From: JBBQZO01 sp038207625
GTDB taxonomy: Bacteria; Pseudomonadota; Gammaproteobacteria; Burkholderiales; Burkholderiaceae_D
Length of the DNA stretch: 64,000 bases
NCBI GenBank assembly: GCA_038207625.1
Contig: JBBQZO010000010.1
Coordinates: forward strand, 1-64,000
Direction of reading: 5' to 3'
Shown: positions 53,908-63,797 of the stretch, in pieces
How positions within the stretch are numbered: the stretch's first letter is position 1
How the letters are laid out: the number at the start of each line of letters is the position of its first letter
Translations under genes and position numbers: made by a program
The notes under the pieces: generated by a model
Seen by the model: the letters and a program-made list of their open reading frames with translations, nothing else
The model's database searches: none
Told to the model about the DNA's origin: nothing

Positions 53908-55725
53908 TTACCTGGCCTGCTCGGCGATCCAGCGCTCGACGTTCGCCTCGAGCAGTGTCAGCGGCACCGAACCGTTCTTCAGGATCGTGTCGTGGAATTG
54001 GGCCAGCTTGAATTTGGGCCCCAGCGCGGCCTGGGCACGCTGACGCAATTCCAGAATCTTCAAGGCGCCGATCTTGTAACCGAGCGCCTGGCCCGGCCAC
54101 GCCATGTAGCGCTCGGTCGCATTGCGCGCGCTCGCCTCGGTGTCGCCCACTTTCTCGACCAGAAAGGCGATGGTCTGCTCGCGCGTCCAGCCCAGCGCGT
54201 GCAGTCCCGTGTCGACCACCAGCCGCGCGGCGCGGCGCTGGTCGAGCATCAGAAAGCCTGCGTAGGCGTTCGGATCGTCATACAAACCCAGCTCGCGGCC
54301 CAGCGTTTCGGCATACAGCGCCCAGCCTTCGACGTAGGCGTTGTTGGCGCCGAACTTGCGGAACAAGGGAATCGCCAGTTCCTGCTGCTTGGACAGCTGG
54401 AAATGGTGACCGGGCTGGCCCTCGTGCAAAAACAGCGACGTCATGCGCGTGCTGGCATACGCGCCCGGGTCCGGAATGACGGCCCAGAAGATGCCCGGAC
54501 GGCTGCCGTCGGCGGCGGCCGCGTTGTAATGGTCGGACGCGGCGTCGCGCGTGAGCGCCGGTTCGGCGCGAATTTCCAGTGCCGCCTTGGGCATCGTGGC
54601 GAACAGCTCGGGCAGGCGCTGCATGATTTTACGATTCAGGCTGGCATACGCATCGAGCACCTGCGCGTCGGTCTTGAACGGACGGTATTTCGGCTGGGCA
54701 GCAAGGAAATTGCCCATGCCGGCCGGTGCGCCGCTGTAGCCCAGGCGCGGCGCCAGCTTGTTCAGCTCGGCGTCGTTGCGGGCCATTTCGCGCAGGCCGA
54801 TGGCGTGGATCTGCTCGGGCGTGAGCGTGCTCGACGTCTGGTAGGCAACCCAGGCGCGGTACCATGCGGCGCCGTTCGGCAGGCTGCCCCAGCCGGCGCT
54901 GGCGCGTGTGGCCGGCAGGTATTCCTTGTCGATGAAGGCGGCCAGTTTGCGCAGCGACGGCAGGACGGCACTGCCGATCAGGGTGCGGTAGGCGGCGCTC
55001 AGCCGGGCCTTGTCGGCGCTGGAAAAACCGGCCGGCAGGTGCTTGATCGGCGCATAAAATTCGCTCGCCTCGGGGGTGGCCGCGCACAGCGCCTTAATCT
55101 GCGGCAGCGTCGCCTGCATCAGCGCTGTCGGCTGCACGACGCCCTCGCGCATGCCCTGGCGCATATTGGCGATCGCCACCTCTATCCATTCGGGCAGCTG
55201 GCCAATGCGCTTGAGGAAGGCCTGGTATTGCGCCACCGTGCCGATCGACTGGGCGCTCTGGCCGCCGGCCAGGTTGGCCAGCAACACCGGCATGCTTTCC
55301 ATCTGGTTCAGCGGCAGCAGGTGATCGGGAAACGCTTCGAGCGCCAGCGCGGCGTTGAGCTCGGCGTTCAGGCTGTCGAAGGTGATCAGGTCGTCCGAGC
55401 TCAGCTTGCTGCGGTCGATCGCCATCAGCTCGCCATGCACACCATGCAGCATGCCGTACAGGCGCGCGCGCACTTGCGGGCGGATCGTCATCGTCAGCTC
55501 GTCGTCATGCCGGTTATCGCCCGCGAACGTGGCGTTGACCGGATCGAAGCGCACCTGCGCATCGTAGTAGCGCTCGGCCAGCTCGGCCAATTGGCGGGCC
55601 GGCTGTGCGGCCGCGCCAGCCTGCGCGGCGGAGGCGAGCGCGCTGTCGGCCGCGCCGACCGGAAACGCGGCCAGCAAGGCACTGCACAGGGTGGTAACGA
55701 GTAGCGCGGTCTTGACTGAAGCCAT
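53908..55725 (-). CDS. DUF885 family putative metallopeptidase, secreted
   Basis: 605 residues from ATG 55725 (CAAGGAATTC upstream). Signal peptide MASVKTALLVTTLCSALLAA (20) ending near GAADS. The long helical body has FLHEGQPGHHFQL (HExxxxH-type zinc motif with HH) near residue 430 and YVEGWALYAETLG. DUF885 proteins are related to M32-like peptidases; substrate unknown. Predicted periplasmic. Confidence 0.88.
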   Translation of the reverse strand: MASVKTALLVTTLCSALLAAFPVGAADSALASAAQAGAAAQPARQLAELAERYYDAQVRFDPVNATFAGDNRHDDELTMTIRPQVRARLYGMLHGVHGELMAIDRSKLSSDDLITFDSLNAELNAALALEAFPDHLLPLNQMESMPVLLANLAGGQSAQSIGTVAQYQAFLKRIGQLPEWIEVAIANMRQGMREGVVQPTALMQATLPQIKALCAATPEASEFYAPIKHLPAGFSSADKARLSAAYRTLIGSAVLPSLRKLAAFIDKEYLPATRASAGWGSLPNGAAWYRAWVAYQTSSTLTPEQIHAIGLREMARNDAELNKLAPRLGYSGAPAGMGNFLAAQPKYRPFKTDAQVLDAYASLNRKIMQRLPELFATMPKAALEIRAEPALTRDAASDHYNAAAADGSRPGIFWAVIPDPGAYASTRMTSLFLHEGQPGHHFQLSKQQELAIPLFRKFGANNAYVEGWALYAETLGRELGLYDDPNAYAGFLMLDQRRAARLVVDTGLHALGWTREQTIAFLVEKVGDTEASARNATERYMAWPGQALGYKIGALKILELRQRAQAALGPKFKLAQFHDTILKNGSVPLTLLEANVERWIAEQAR

Positions 55726-55915
55726 CGAGAATTCCTTGAGGTGTGGGGTCGGCACAGGCTGGCCCGACGCTGCAGCCGGCGCATTGCGCGCGGCACGCGA
55801 TCGGACGCGCCCAAAGCGCCCGATGATACGCGCATCGGGCGCGCTTGGCACGCAAAGCAGCAGCGCCGGGCGACGCTAGCGCGGCGCCCGGTGTGAAACC
55901 TGTTCGGAAGGGGGA

Positions 55916-56866
55916 TTACCGGTCGCCGGCGGCCAGGTGTTGTTCGGCCACCTGCCTGGCAAGCAGCACGTTGAGCTGGGATTTGACGAACTGGCGCGGC
56001 GAGCTGGTCGCAGCGCTGTCGTCGCGCTGAAGCCCAAACGGCGCGGCGCCGCCCGGCACCAGCTCGGCCAGTTCATCTTCGAGCAGCCGGCTGGCCTGCT
56101 TGCTGAAATCGAGCACGCGTGGCGCCGGGCCGACGCCGTAGATGTCGAAACTATGTTCGGCCGCCAGCAAGGGCGCGCGGGTGACGTCCAGGCGCAGGCT
56201 GTAGGTGCTGCATACGCCCTGCTGCGTGAGCACATGCTGCACGTCGAGCAAGGCGCCGAAGTCGGGCAGCGTCTGACGCACCAGCTGCTCGCCGACCATC
56301 GCGCGCACCACCTCATCGTCGCTGGCGACCTGCAAGAGTTCGCTGCGCTCGACGCGCGCCTGCACGCTGGCCCACTCGTGCACGATGCCGCTTGACAGGC
56401 AAAGTGCGCAGTCGCTGCCGCGCGCCGCGCTGCAGTCCGGACAACTGCGCTCGAAACCAAATGCCTGCGGTGCGCTGCACAGTGTCTCGTGCGGCGCCAG
56501 CACGCGTCGGTAGCGCAGCGCAGCGCGCCCGGCCCACAGCGCCAGTGCCTGCTCCGCCTCGCCCTGCGCCGTCGCTAGGGCGGCGTCGATGCAGCGCTGC
56601 AGCGCGCCCGCATCGCCAACCTGACGCACGCGCGGGTTCAGGCCTTGCGGACCAGCATGGCGCTCGACGTCGAAATGGACTTGTTGGTGCATGGTCAGCG
56701 TGACCGCCAGCGCCATCGCCTGCTCAGGGCTGTGGTAATGCTGATCGGCGTGCGCGCGGCGCGCGACCGGTGCGCGGTGTGCCGCAACGATGGCGGCGAC
56801 CCGGGTGCCGGCGCGGCGCGGCGTATGCTGGGATGCGCGCACCGCGTGAGGGTCGAGGTGACGCAT
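55916..56866 (-). CDS. Uncharacterised protein with a CxxC zinc-ribbon-like centre
   Basis: 316 residues from the second methionine (56866; 56884 is the alternative). The first ~45 residues are basic and Ala-rich. Residues ~140-165 have SCPDCSAARGSDCALC, two CxxC pairs 8 residues apart, as in DnaJ-type or rubredoxin-like knuckles. The remainder is helical, with strands including DIYGVGPAPRVLDF. I do not recognise a family. Its upstream region (56885-57046) is AT-rich (AATTATTGATAACTAG) and probably contains its promoter. Confidence 0.6.
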   Translation of the reverse strand: MRHLDPHAVRASQHTPRRAGTRVAAIVAAHRAPVARRAHADQHYHSPEQAMALAVTLTMHQQVHFDVERHAGPQGLNPRVRQVGDAGALQRCIDAALATAQGEAEQALALWAGRAALRYRRVLAPHETLCSAPQAFGFERSCPDCSAARGSDCALCLSSGIVHEWASVQARVERSELLQVASDDEVVRAMVGEQLVRQTLPDFGALLDVQHVLTQQGVCSTYSLRLDVTRAPLLAAEHSFDIYGVGPAPRVLDFSKQASRLLEDELAELVPGGAAPFGLQRDDSAATSSPRQFVKSQLNVLLARQVAEQHLAAGDR

Positions 56867-57046
56867 CAGGCCGCCTTGGCGCACGCACGGCGCGATGAGG
56901 GAGAAACTGGCTTTAAAAGCGGGATTTCTTGTGTCATCATAGTGCGCCCTAGCAACATAAAGTTAATTATTGATAACTAGCGTAACAGCTTTTGATCAGA
57001 AATAGTAGGAGAAACAATCTAAGCCGGTGCCGGCCAGGGGCGCCGC

Positions 57047-59071
57047 CTATTCCGGGGCTGGCGCGAAAAAGGCGATCACGTCGGCCTGCTCGCGCGTGCG
57101 CTTGAACGGCGGCAGGCTTTGCCAGATGCGCTTGCCGTAAGGCTTGGAGATCAGGCGCGGATCGCAGATGACCAGCACGCCGCGGTCGCCTTCGTCGCGG
57201 ATCAGGCGTCCGGCACCCTGCTTCAAGTTGATGATGGCCTCGGGCAGCGAATGGTGCATGAAGCCGTTCATGCCCTGCTTTTCCATCACTTCAATGCGCG
57301 CGGCCAGCACCGGATCGTCGGGCGGCGCGAACGGCAGCTTGTCGATGATCACCAGGGACAGCGCGTCGCCGCGCACGTCGACACCTTCCCAGAAACTCTG
57401 GCTGCCGATCAGCACCGCGTTACCGGCCGCACGGAATTGATCCAACAACTCGGTGCGCCCCTTCTCGCCCTGCACGAACAGCGGATAGTTCAGGCCCCGT
57501 TCGTCGAATTCGGCGCGCAGGCGTTCGGCGGCCCGGTTCACTGCGCGGATCGTGGTGCACAGCAAGAAGGTGCGCCCGCCCGCCGCTTCAATGAGCGGCA
57601 GTGCGCAATCGATCACCGCGTCGGTGTAGCCGGGCGCGTTGGGCATGGGCATATTCTGCGGCACGTACAGCAAGCCCTGCTCGGCATAGTTAAATGGACT
57701 GGGCCAGGTCTGGGCCGGCTCGTCAGTGAGCCCCATCTGGGTGGCGAAATGTTTAAAATCGTTTTTGACCGCCAGCGTGGCCGAGGTGAAGATCCAGCTG
57801 CGCGGCACGCCTTCGCGCTGGTTGTTGAAGATCGGCGCGATCGACAGTGGCGTCTGGTGCAGTTGCAGCGAGCTGGAAAACGCCTCCACCCAGAATACTG
57901 CTTCCTCGCCCTGCACCGGCTTGGCCTTGGGGTCGAGCTTCCAGTTGGCCAGCCCTTGCGCCAGTTCGATGGCGCGGGTGCGGCAGCCCTCGATGGTTTC
58001 GGCGCGCGCGGCCTGGTCTTCCAGCACCGCGATCATCTCCTGCAGGCGCTCCTTGAGCGTGGCCAGCGAGCTGAAAAAGTCCGACGAGGGCGCGATCTGG
58101 GCCAGCGACAGGCGCACGATGTCCTGCGGGAAGGTCAGGCGCAAGTCGCGCGCGGCCTTTTCCACCACGGTGACCACCTTGGCCCAGTCGGGCCCGCCGC
58201 GCGCATGCGCCAGCCCTTCGGCCAGCACGTCGCGGCACAGCTCAAGCACTTGCGAGGTCGACACCGTCTGGCCGAAAAACAGCGTCGCCGTGTCGGGCAA
58301 CTGGTGCGCCTCATCGAAGATGATGGTGTTGGCCGACGGCAGCAATTCGGCCACGCCGGTGTCCTTCAGCGCCACATCGGCGAAGAACAGGTGATGGTTG
58401 ACCACCACCACGTCGGCCTGCTGGGCTTCGCGGCGCGCCTTCATGACAAAACAATCCTGGTAATACTGGCACTCGGCGCCCATGCAGGTGTCGCGGGTGG
58501 ACGTGACCAGGTTCCAGATCAGCGCGTTTTCCGGCACCTTGGCCAGTTCGGCCTTGTCGCCCGAATTGGTCATTTTGATGAAGCGCGAAATTTCGCGCAG
58601 GTGGCCGATGTCGTCGCGCGACGTCAGCCGGCCATTCTGCAGCGTGCGCTCGAGATGGTAGTGGCACACATAGTTCGAGCGCCCCTTGAGCAGCGCGATC
58701 GACACCGGCGCGCGCAGCGCGGCGCGCACGGTCGGGATGTCGCGCAGGAACAGCTGATCCTGCAAGTTCTTGGTGCCGGTCGAGACGATGGTCTTGCCGC
58801 CCCACAGCAGCGCCGGCACCAGATAGGCGAAGGTCTTGCCGGTGCCGGTACCGGCCTCGGCGATCAGCGTCTTCTGCCCCGCGATGGCTTGGGCGATTGC
58901 CTTGGCCATCTCGGTTTGCGAACGGCGCGGCGCAAAGCCGCCCACGGCCGGGCCGAGCGGACCGCCGGCGGAAAACAAGTTGTCGATTTCTGCGTCGTGC
59001 AGGCCGGCGGGGGGCGCCGGCTGGTCGGTGATGCCGACCAGATCGTCGGACGCCGGAATAGGAGTGCTCAA
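57047..59071 (-). CDS. DinG/YoaA-like ATP-dependent DNA helicase
   Basis: 674 residues of the XPD/DinG superfamily 2 group. Walker A EAGTGTGKTFAYLVPALL (18) near residue 75, 4Fe-4S cysteines in DTCMGAECQYYQDC, DEAH box IIFDEAHQLPD near 250, and helicase C motifs FWEGVDVRGD and QGAGRLIRDEGDRG. It unwinds 5'-3' DNA structures and R-loops. 39 bases after the small YdcH-like gene on the same strand. Confidence 0.92.
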   Translation of the reverse strand: MSTPIPASDDLVGITDQPAPPAGLHDAEIDNLFSAGGPLGPAVGGFAPRRSQTEMAKAIAQAIAGQKTLIAEAGTGTGKTFAYLVPALLWGGKTIVSTGTKNLQDQLFLRDIPTVRAALRAPVSIALLKGRSNYVCHYHLERTLQNGRLTSRDDIGHLREISRFIKMTNSGDKAELAKVPENALIWNLVTSTRDTCMGAECQYYQDCFVMKARREAQQADVVVVNHHLFFADVALKDTGVAELLPSANTIIFDEAHQLPDTATLFFGQTVSTSQVLELCRDVLAEGLAHARGGPDWAKVVTVVEKAARDLRLTFPQDIVRLSLAQIAPSSDFFSSLATLKERLQEMIAVLEDQAARAETIEGCRTRAIELAQGLANWKLDPKAKPVQGEEAVFWVEAFSSSLQLHQTPLSIAPIFNNQREGVPRSWIFTSATLAVKNDFKHFATQMGLTDEPAQTWPSPFNYAEQGLLYVPQNMPMPNAPGYTDAVIDCALPLIEAAGGRTFLLCTTIRAVNRAAERLRAEFDERGLNYPLFVQGEKGRTELLDQFRAAGNAVLIGSQSFWEGVDVRGDALSLVIIDKLPFAPPDDPVLAARIEVMEKQGMNGFMHHSLPEAIINLKQGAGRLIRDEGDRGVLVICDPRLISKPYGKRIWQSLPPFKRTREQADVIAFFAPAPE

Positions 59072-59110
59072 AATGAAGTCTGGGTAAGGCTACCGCGCAA
59101 CTGGCGCAGG

Positions 59111-59311
59111 TCAGGCCGGAACATCGGGCACGAGTTGCATTTTCAGCAGGGTGATATGGTCTTTCAGTTGCAGCTTGCGCTTTTTCAGCCGACGCAATTG
59201 CAGTTGGTCATGATGCCCGTCCAATGTTAACATATCGATCACGGCGTCCAGGTCGCGATGTTCGACGTCGAGTTCAATCAGGCGCCGCTGAATTTCTTGT
59301 ACATCAGTCAT
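59111..59311 (-). CDS. YdcH/DUF465 family small protein
   Basis: 66 residues, almost entirely one helical hairpin (EIQRRLIELDVEHRDLDAVI, 20; QLRRLKKRKLQLKD). This matches DUF465 (YdcH), whose function is unknown. It lies just upstream of the helicase gene, as in related genomes. Confidence 0.85.
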   Translation of the reverse strand: MTDVQEIQRRLIELDVEHRDLDAVIDMLTLDGHHDQLQLRRLKKRKLQLKDHITLLKMQLVPDVPA

Positions 59312-59530
59312 TAGATTGCATTCTTGAAATTTGTTACAATCGTTTCGTCAAGGCGGGCGACTATCAGCCTACAATCGTCGCTAACTGTATTGCACTACCA
59401 ATAGTCTTCTCTTGCAACTAAATAGCATCTCGGTGCATAGTTTAATCTACCCCCGACCTGTCCGCCAATATACATTAAGCTAAACGGGCCGGGAGGCTTT
59501 GTCTAGCCCGTTAGGAAACCCTGTACGTTT

Positions 59531-60337
59531 ATGAGTTCATACAAGATTGAGGCCGGCACCGCGCAGCATATCGGCAGCCGGCCGCAGCAAAACGACCGCG
59601 CAGCACTGTTTGCCGGCGCCCGCGCGCCGGGCTATATGCTCGCCGTGCTGGCCGACGGCATCCAGGGCGACGCGATCGGACCGGAACAAGTGCTGCACAC
59701 GGCCAAGCATCTGTTCGACCAGTTTGCACCGGGCGACAACCCGAGCCTCGAACGGATGGCCGACATGCTGCGCGAAATCGTCCATGAAACCCACATGGTC
59801 ATCAAGCTCAACGGCATGGCCGCCAAGGTCGAGGCGCACTGCACCTTCGTGGCGCTGCTGCTCACGCCCAACCATCAGGCGGTCTGGGCGCACGTGGGCG
59901 ATTCGCGTCTGTACCATTTCACGAACAGCCAATGCAAGCTGCACACCAGCGACGCCGATTACATCGCGCATCTACAGCAAAGCGACAAGCTGCCCGAGGA
60001 AGCGGCCAAGAACCACCGCCGCTCCAAGCTGCTGTTTAACGTGCTGGGCAACCGCGACAAGGAACCGTATGCCACCATTGGCAGCCAGGACAAATTGCGC
60101 GCCGGTGAAGTGTTTCTGTTGTGCACCGACGGCCTGTGGCACTACTTTACCGACGCCGAACTGGCCGCGGTGACCTACCGCAACGCACCACGCCAGGCAT
60201 CCGAAATGCTGATCAACAAGGCCTCGGAGCGGGCGCACGGCAAGGGCGACAATTGCACGATGGCCATCGTGCGGCTGGTCAAACCGCCGCGCGAGGTGCC
60301 CAACTACACGGTCCAGAAGATGGGGCGCGCCGTCTAG
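59531..60337 (+). CDS. PP2C-family protein phosphatase
   Basis: 268 residues. Metal-site motifs are in order: SRPQQNDRAAL, VLADGIQGDAIGPE, VGDSRLYHF, LLCTDGLWHYF and GKGDNCTMAIVRL. It is a Ser/Thr phosphatase of the Stp1/PppA type. No partner kinase is in the window. About 220 bases of leader upstream contain no gene; it is divergent from the YdcH/helicase pair. Confidence 0.9.
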   Translation: MSSYKIEAGTAQHIGSRPQQNDRAALFAGARAPGYMLAVLADGIQGDAIGPEQVLHTAKHLFDQFAPGDNPSLERMADMLREIVHETHMVIKLNGMAAKVEAHCTFVALLLTPNHQAVWAHVGDSRLYHFTNSQCKLHTSDADYIAHLQQSDKLPEEAAKNHRRSKLLFNVLGNRDKEPYATIGSQDKLRAGEVFLLCTDGLWHYFTDAELAAVTYRNAPRQASEMLINKASERAHGKGDNCTMAIVRLVKPPREVPNYTVQKMGRAV

Positions 60338-60391
60338 TGCCAGGCGCGCCGGCCTGTCCCGGCGCCGCCCCGGTGCGCCTCACGTGCACGT

Positions 60392-61102
60392 TTAGTGGGT
60401 CGCCGCGCGTTCCTTGAGCTCATTCTCCTGGCGCGCCTTGTCGGCCTTCTCATCCTCGATCGCCTTGGCTGCCTTGGCAGCCTTGGCCGCCTTCTTGTCG
60501 GCGACATCGCGCTGACGCTGCTCGGAGTCTTTCACGCGCTGCGCGAACGCGAGCGCGTTCGCGGCGCGCCGGGCGGCCCCGCCCTGCTCCTGCACCGCCG
60601 CGCGCTGCAACTTGGCCGCGTGGTCGGCCACCCGGTCCTGCGCCGCGTGCGGCTTCGGCTTGGGCGTGTCAACCAGTGGCGCGACCGGCTTGGGCGGCTC
60701 GGCGGCGCGCGCGGCCTGTTTGGCCTGCTCGTCCAGTTCGGCCTGCGCCAGCTCACGGTCGCGCTGCTCGACCGCCGCCAGGCGCTTGTAGTGACCGGCC
60801 TCGACCTCGATCGCGCGCACCTGAGCCAGGCCGGCCCGGCGGATTTCCTTGGCGTGGTCCAGGCAAGCATTGACGAGGAATTTTTTGGCGCAGACCAGTT
60901 CCGTCTCGTAGTATTGCTGCTCGAGCGCGGCGCGCTGCTCGGCCGCGCTGGCCAGCGCCTGGTCCGCGGCGGCCACCGATTGCGACGGCGGCGCCAGCGC
61001 GACTGGCTTGTTTGCCAGCAGCGTGCCGCTGCAGGCGGACAGACAGGCGAACGCGGCCAACGCTGCGGCGCGCGCGGTAAACTGGGCTAACTGAACTGCC
61101 AT
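60392..61102 (-). CDS. Lysine/alanine-rich lipoprotein of unknown function
   Basis: 236 residues from ATG 61102. Signal peptide with lipobox LSACSG. Then a long charged coiled-coil-like region rich in Ala, Glu, Lys and Arg, with TPKPKPHAA in the middle and KKAAKAAKAAKAIEDEKADK (20) near the end. Two Cys (ELVCAKKFLVNAC) lie near residue 70. Likely periplasmic; the function cannot be told. Transcribed after zapE. Confidence 0.7.
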   Translation of the reverse strand: MAVQLAQFTARAAALAAFACLSACSGTLLANKPVALAPPSQSVAAADQALASAAEQRAALEQQYYETELVCAKKFLVNACLDHAKEIRRAGLAQVRAIEVEAGHYKRLAAVEQRDRELAQAELDEQAKQAARAAEPPKPVAPLVDTPKPKPHAAQDRVADHAAKLQRAAVQEQGGAARRAANALAFAQRVKDSEQRQRDVADKKAAKAAKAAKAIEDEKADKARQENELKERAATH

Positions 61103-61146
61103 ATCGTGTGTTTCCTTAGTGTGCAAGTGGATGCCGCGCGCCAGCG

Positions 61147-62244
61147 TCAGCTGAGCGCATCGGCCGCGCCGCGCCGCTGCGCATCCATGTAGTCGCGCGA
61201 CTGCATCTCAATGATACGCGAGACGGTGCGCTGGAATTCATTCGACAGCACGCCCTGGGTGTACAGCTGTTCAGGGGCAACCTCGGCCGACATCAGCAAT
61301 TTGACTTTGTGATCGTAAAACACGTCGATCAGCCAGGTGAAACGGCGCGCCTCCGACGACATCGCCACCGACATCGCCGGAATACCCGACAAGATCACGG
61401 TGTGGAAGCGGCTGGCGATTTCCAGGTAATCGTTTTGCGAGCGCGGCCCGCCGCACAGCGTGGCGAAATCGAACCAGATGATGCCGCCGGCGCGCCGCAG
61501 CGAACGGATCTCGCGCGACTCGATGCGCACGCGCGGGTCTTCGTCGGCGCTCTCGGCGATGCTGGCGTAGGCGTGGCGCAGCAGCGCATCGGCCTGGGCA
61601 CCCAGCGGAAAATGGTAGATCTCGACCTGCTCGAGCGCGCGTTTGCGGTAGTCGACGCCGGCGTCGACGTTCAGCACGTCGAGCTTGTCCTTGAGCAGTG
61701 CGATGGTGGGCAGCATGCGGTCGCGGTGCAGCCCGTCCGGATACAGTTTGTCCGGGTCGTAGTTCGACGTCATGATGAACGACACGCCGTTGGCAAACAG
61801 CGCCGTGAGCAGGTTGTACAGGATCATCGCGTCGGCGATGTCGGAGACGTGAAATTCGTCGAAGCAGATCAGGCGGTATTTCTTCGCGATGCGGCGCGCC
61901 ACCTCGTCGAGCGGATCGGCCACGCCCTTCAGTTCGTCGAGCTGGCGGTGCACATCGCGCATGAATTCGTGAAAATGCAGGCGCGTCTTGCGCACCAGCG
62001 GCACCACCGAATAAAAGCTGTCCATCAAAAACGATTTGCCGCGCCCGACGCCGCCCCACATGTAGACGCCGCGCGGCACGTCAGGCCGGTTGATCAGGCG
62101 TTTAAACGTGCTCGAGCGGCGGCCCTTGAAATGCACCCATTGCTCATAGGCCTGCTGCAGGCGGTCGACCGCGCGCTGTTGCGCCGCATCGGAGTGAAAA
62201 CCGCGCTCAGCGAGCGTGTGTTCGTAAAATTGCTGGACGTTCAT
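61147..62244 (-). CDS. Cell division AFG1-like ATPase ZapE
   Basis: 365 residues. P-loop VGRGKSFLMDSFY near residue 65, DEFHVSDIADAMIL as Walker B, and MTSNYDPDKLYPDGLHRD (18), typical of AFG1/LACE1. In E. coli ZapE binds the Z-ring and promotes FtsZ disassembly. 100 bases after lpdA on the same strand. Confidence 0.93.
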   Translation of the reverse strand: MNVQQFYEHTLAERGFHSDAAQQRAVDRLQQAYEQWVHFKGRRSSTFKRLINRPDVPRGVYMWGGVGRGKSFLMDSFYSVVPLVRKTRLHFHEFMRDVHRQLDELKGVADPLDEVARRIAKKYRLICFDEFHVSDIADAMILYNLLTALFANGVSFIMTSNYDPDKLYPDGLHRDRMLPTIALLKDKLDVLNVDAGVDYRKRALEQVEIYHFPLGAQADALLRHAYASIAESADEDPRVRIESREIRSLRRAGGIIWFDFATLCGGPRSQNDYLEIASRFHTVILSGIPAMSVAMSSEARRFTWLIDVFYDHKVKLLMSAEVAPEQLYTQGVLSNEFQRTVSRIIEMQSRDYMDAQRRGAADALS

Positions 62245-62348
62245 CGATTGGATTCAGTGCGAGGCTGGCGGATGCATTTGCCAGCGTTCGGCACGTTGCA
62301 GGGGAAAGCCGGGCCGACGCTGCGCGCCGGCCCGGTCAAAAACACGAC

Positions 62349-63782
62349 TTAGAAGTTCAGCGCGCGCTTGTCGACGGCCAGTGCCGCCTCCTTGGTCGCT
62401 TCCGACAGCGACGGATGGGCGTGGCAAATGCGCGCGATGTCTTCGCTGGAAGCCTTGAATTCCATCGCCACCACCGCTTCGGCGATCAGCTCGGAGGCCA
62501 TCGGGCCGACGATGTGCACGCCGAGGATTTCATCGGTCGTCGCGTCGGCGAGGAACTTGACCATGCCCGAGGTATCGCCCAGCGCGCGTGCACGGCCATT
62601 GGCCATGAACGGGAAGGTGCCCGCCTTGTAGGCCACGCCAGCCGCTTTCAACTGCTGTTCGGTCTGGCCGACCCACGCGATTTCCGGCGAGGTGTAGATG
62701 ACCCAGGGGATGGTGTTGAAGTTGACGTGACCGTGCTGGCCGGCGATACGCTCGGCCACGGCAACGCCCTCTTCTTCGGCCTTGTGCGCCAGCATCGGGC
62801 CGCGCACCACGTCGCCCACCGCCCACACGTTGGGCAAATTGGTGCGGCAATGGTCGTCGACGGCGATGAAGCCGCGCTCGTCGAGCGTCAGGCCAACCAC
62901 TTCGGCATTCAAACCGTTGGTGTTCGGCACGCGCCCGATCGAGATGATCAACTTGTCAAACGTTTCGCTGTGCGCGTCGCCCTTGGCGTCGACGTATTCG
63001 ACGGTGACGTTCTTCTTGCCTTTGCTGATCGTGCCGATCTTGCAACCGAGCTCGATCGCCAGACCCTGCTTGGCAAACAGCTTGCCCGCTTCCTTGGCGA
63101 TCTGTTCATCGACCGCGCCCAACAGGACCGGCAGGCCTTCAAGGACGGTGACCTTGGCGCCCAGACGGCGCCACACGCTGCCCATTTCCAGACCGATCAC
63201 GCCAGCGCCGATCACGCCCAGCTTGGCCGGCACGGCGTCGATGGTCAAGGCGCCCGAGTTCGACAAAATCAGCTTCTCGTCAAAGGCCGCGCCGGGCAGT
63301 TCGCGCGCGTTCGAGCCCGTCGCGATGACCACGTGCTTCGCTTGCAGCGTCTCGGCGTTGGCGCCGGTGACGCTGACGCTATAGCCTTCGCCGGTGGCGG
63401 CGGCGAACGCGCCACGACCGTGGAAGAAGGCGATCTTGTTCTTTTTCAGCAGGTACAAAATGCCGTCATTGTTCTGTTTGACGACGGTGTCCTTGCGCTT
63501 TAACATTTGCGGCAGGTTCAGCTTCAGGCCGGCGACGTCGATGCCGTGTTCGGCAAAGCTGTGCCCGGCGTGCTCGAAGTGCTCGGACGATTGCAGCAGC
63601 GCCTTGGAGGGGATGCAGCCGACGTTGGTGCAGGTGCCGCCCGGTGCGGGTCCGCCCTTGGCGTTGGCCCACTCGTCGATGCAGGCGACCGAAAAGCCCA
63701 GTTGCGCCGCGCGGATGGCCGCGATGTAGCCGCCGGGACCGGCGCCGATGACGACGACGTCAAATTGTTTTGCAGTGCTCAT
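62349..63782 (-). CDS. Dihydrolipoyl dehydrogenase
   Basis: 477 residues. FAD-binding start VVVIGAGPGGYIAAIRAAQL (20), redox disulphide in GGTCTNVGCIPSKALL, NAD loop GVIGAGVIGLEMGSVWRRLG (20) and the C-terminal CHAHPSLSEATKEAAL with the catalytic His-Glu. It is the E3 component shared by 2-oxoglutarate and pyruvate dehydrogenases. In this phylum it usually follows sucA-odhB, expected just to the right of the window. Confidence 0.96.
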   Translation of the reverse strand: MSTAKQFDVVVIGAGPGGYIAAIRAAQLGFSVACIDEWANAKGGPAPGGTCTNVGCIPSKALLQSSEHFEHAGHSFAEHGIDVAGLKLNLPQMLKRKDTVVKQNNDGILYLLKKNKIAFFHGRGAFAAATGEGYSVSVTGANAETLQAKHVVIATGSNARELPGAAFDEKLILSNSGALTIDAVPAKLGVIGAGVIGLEMGSVWRRLGAKVTVLEGLPVLLGAVDEQIAKEAGKLFAKQGLAIELGCKIGTISKGKKNVTVEYVDAKGDAHSETFDKLIISIGRVPNTNGLNAEVVGLTLDERGFIAVDDHCRTNLPNVWAVGDVVRGPMLAHKAEEEGVAVAERIAGQHGHVNFNTIPWVIYTSPEIAWVGQTEQQLKAAGVAYKAGTFPFMANGRARALGDTSGMVKFLADATTDEILGVHIVGPMASELIAEAVVAMEFKASSEDIARICHAHPSLSEATKEAALAVDKRALNF

Positions 63783-63797
63783 TGTTTGATTCCTAAA

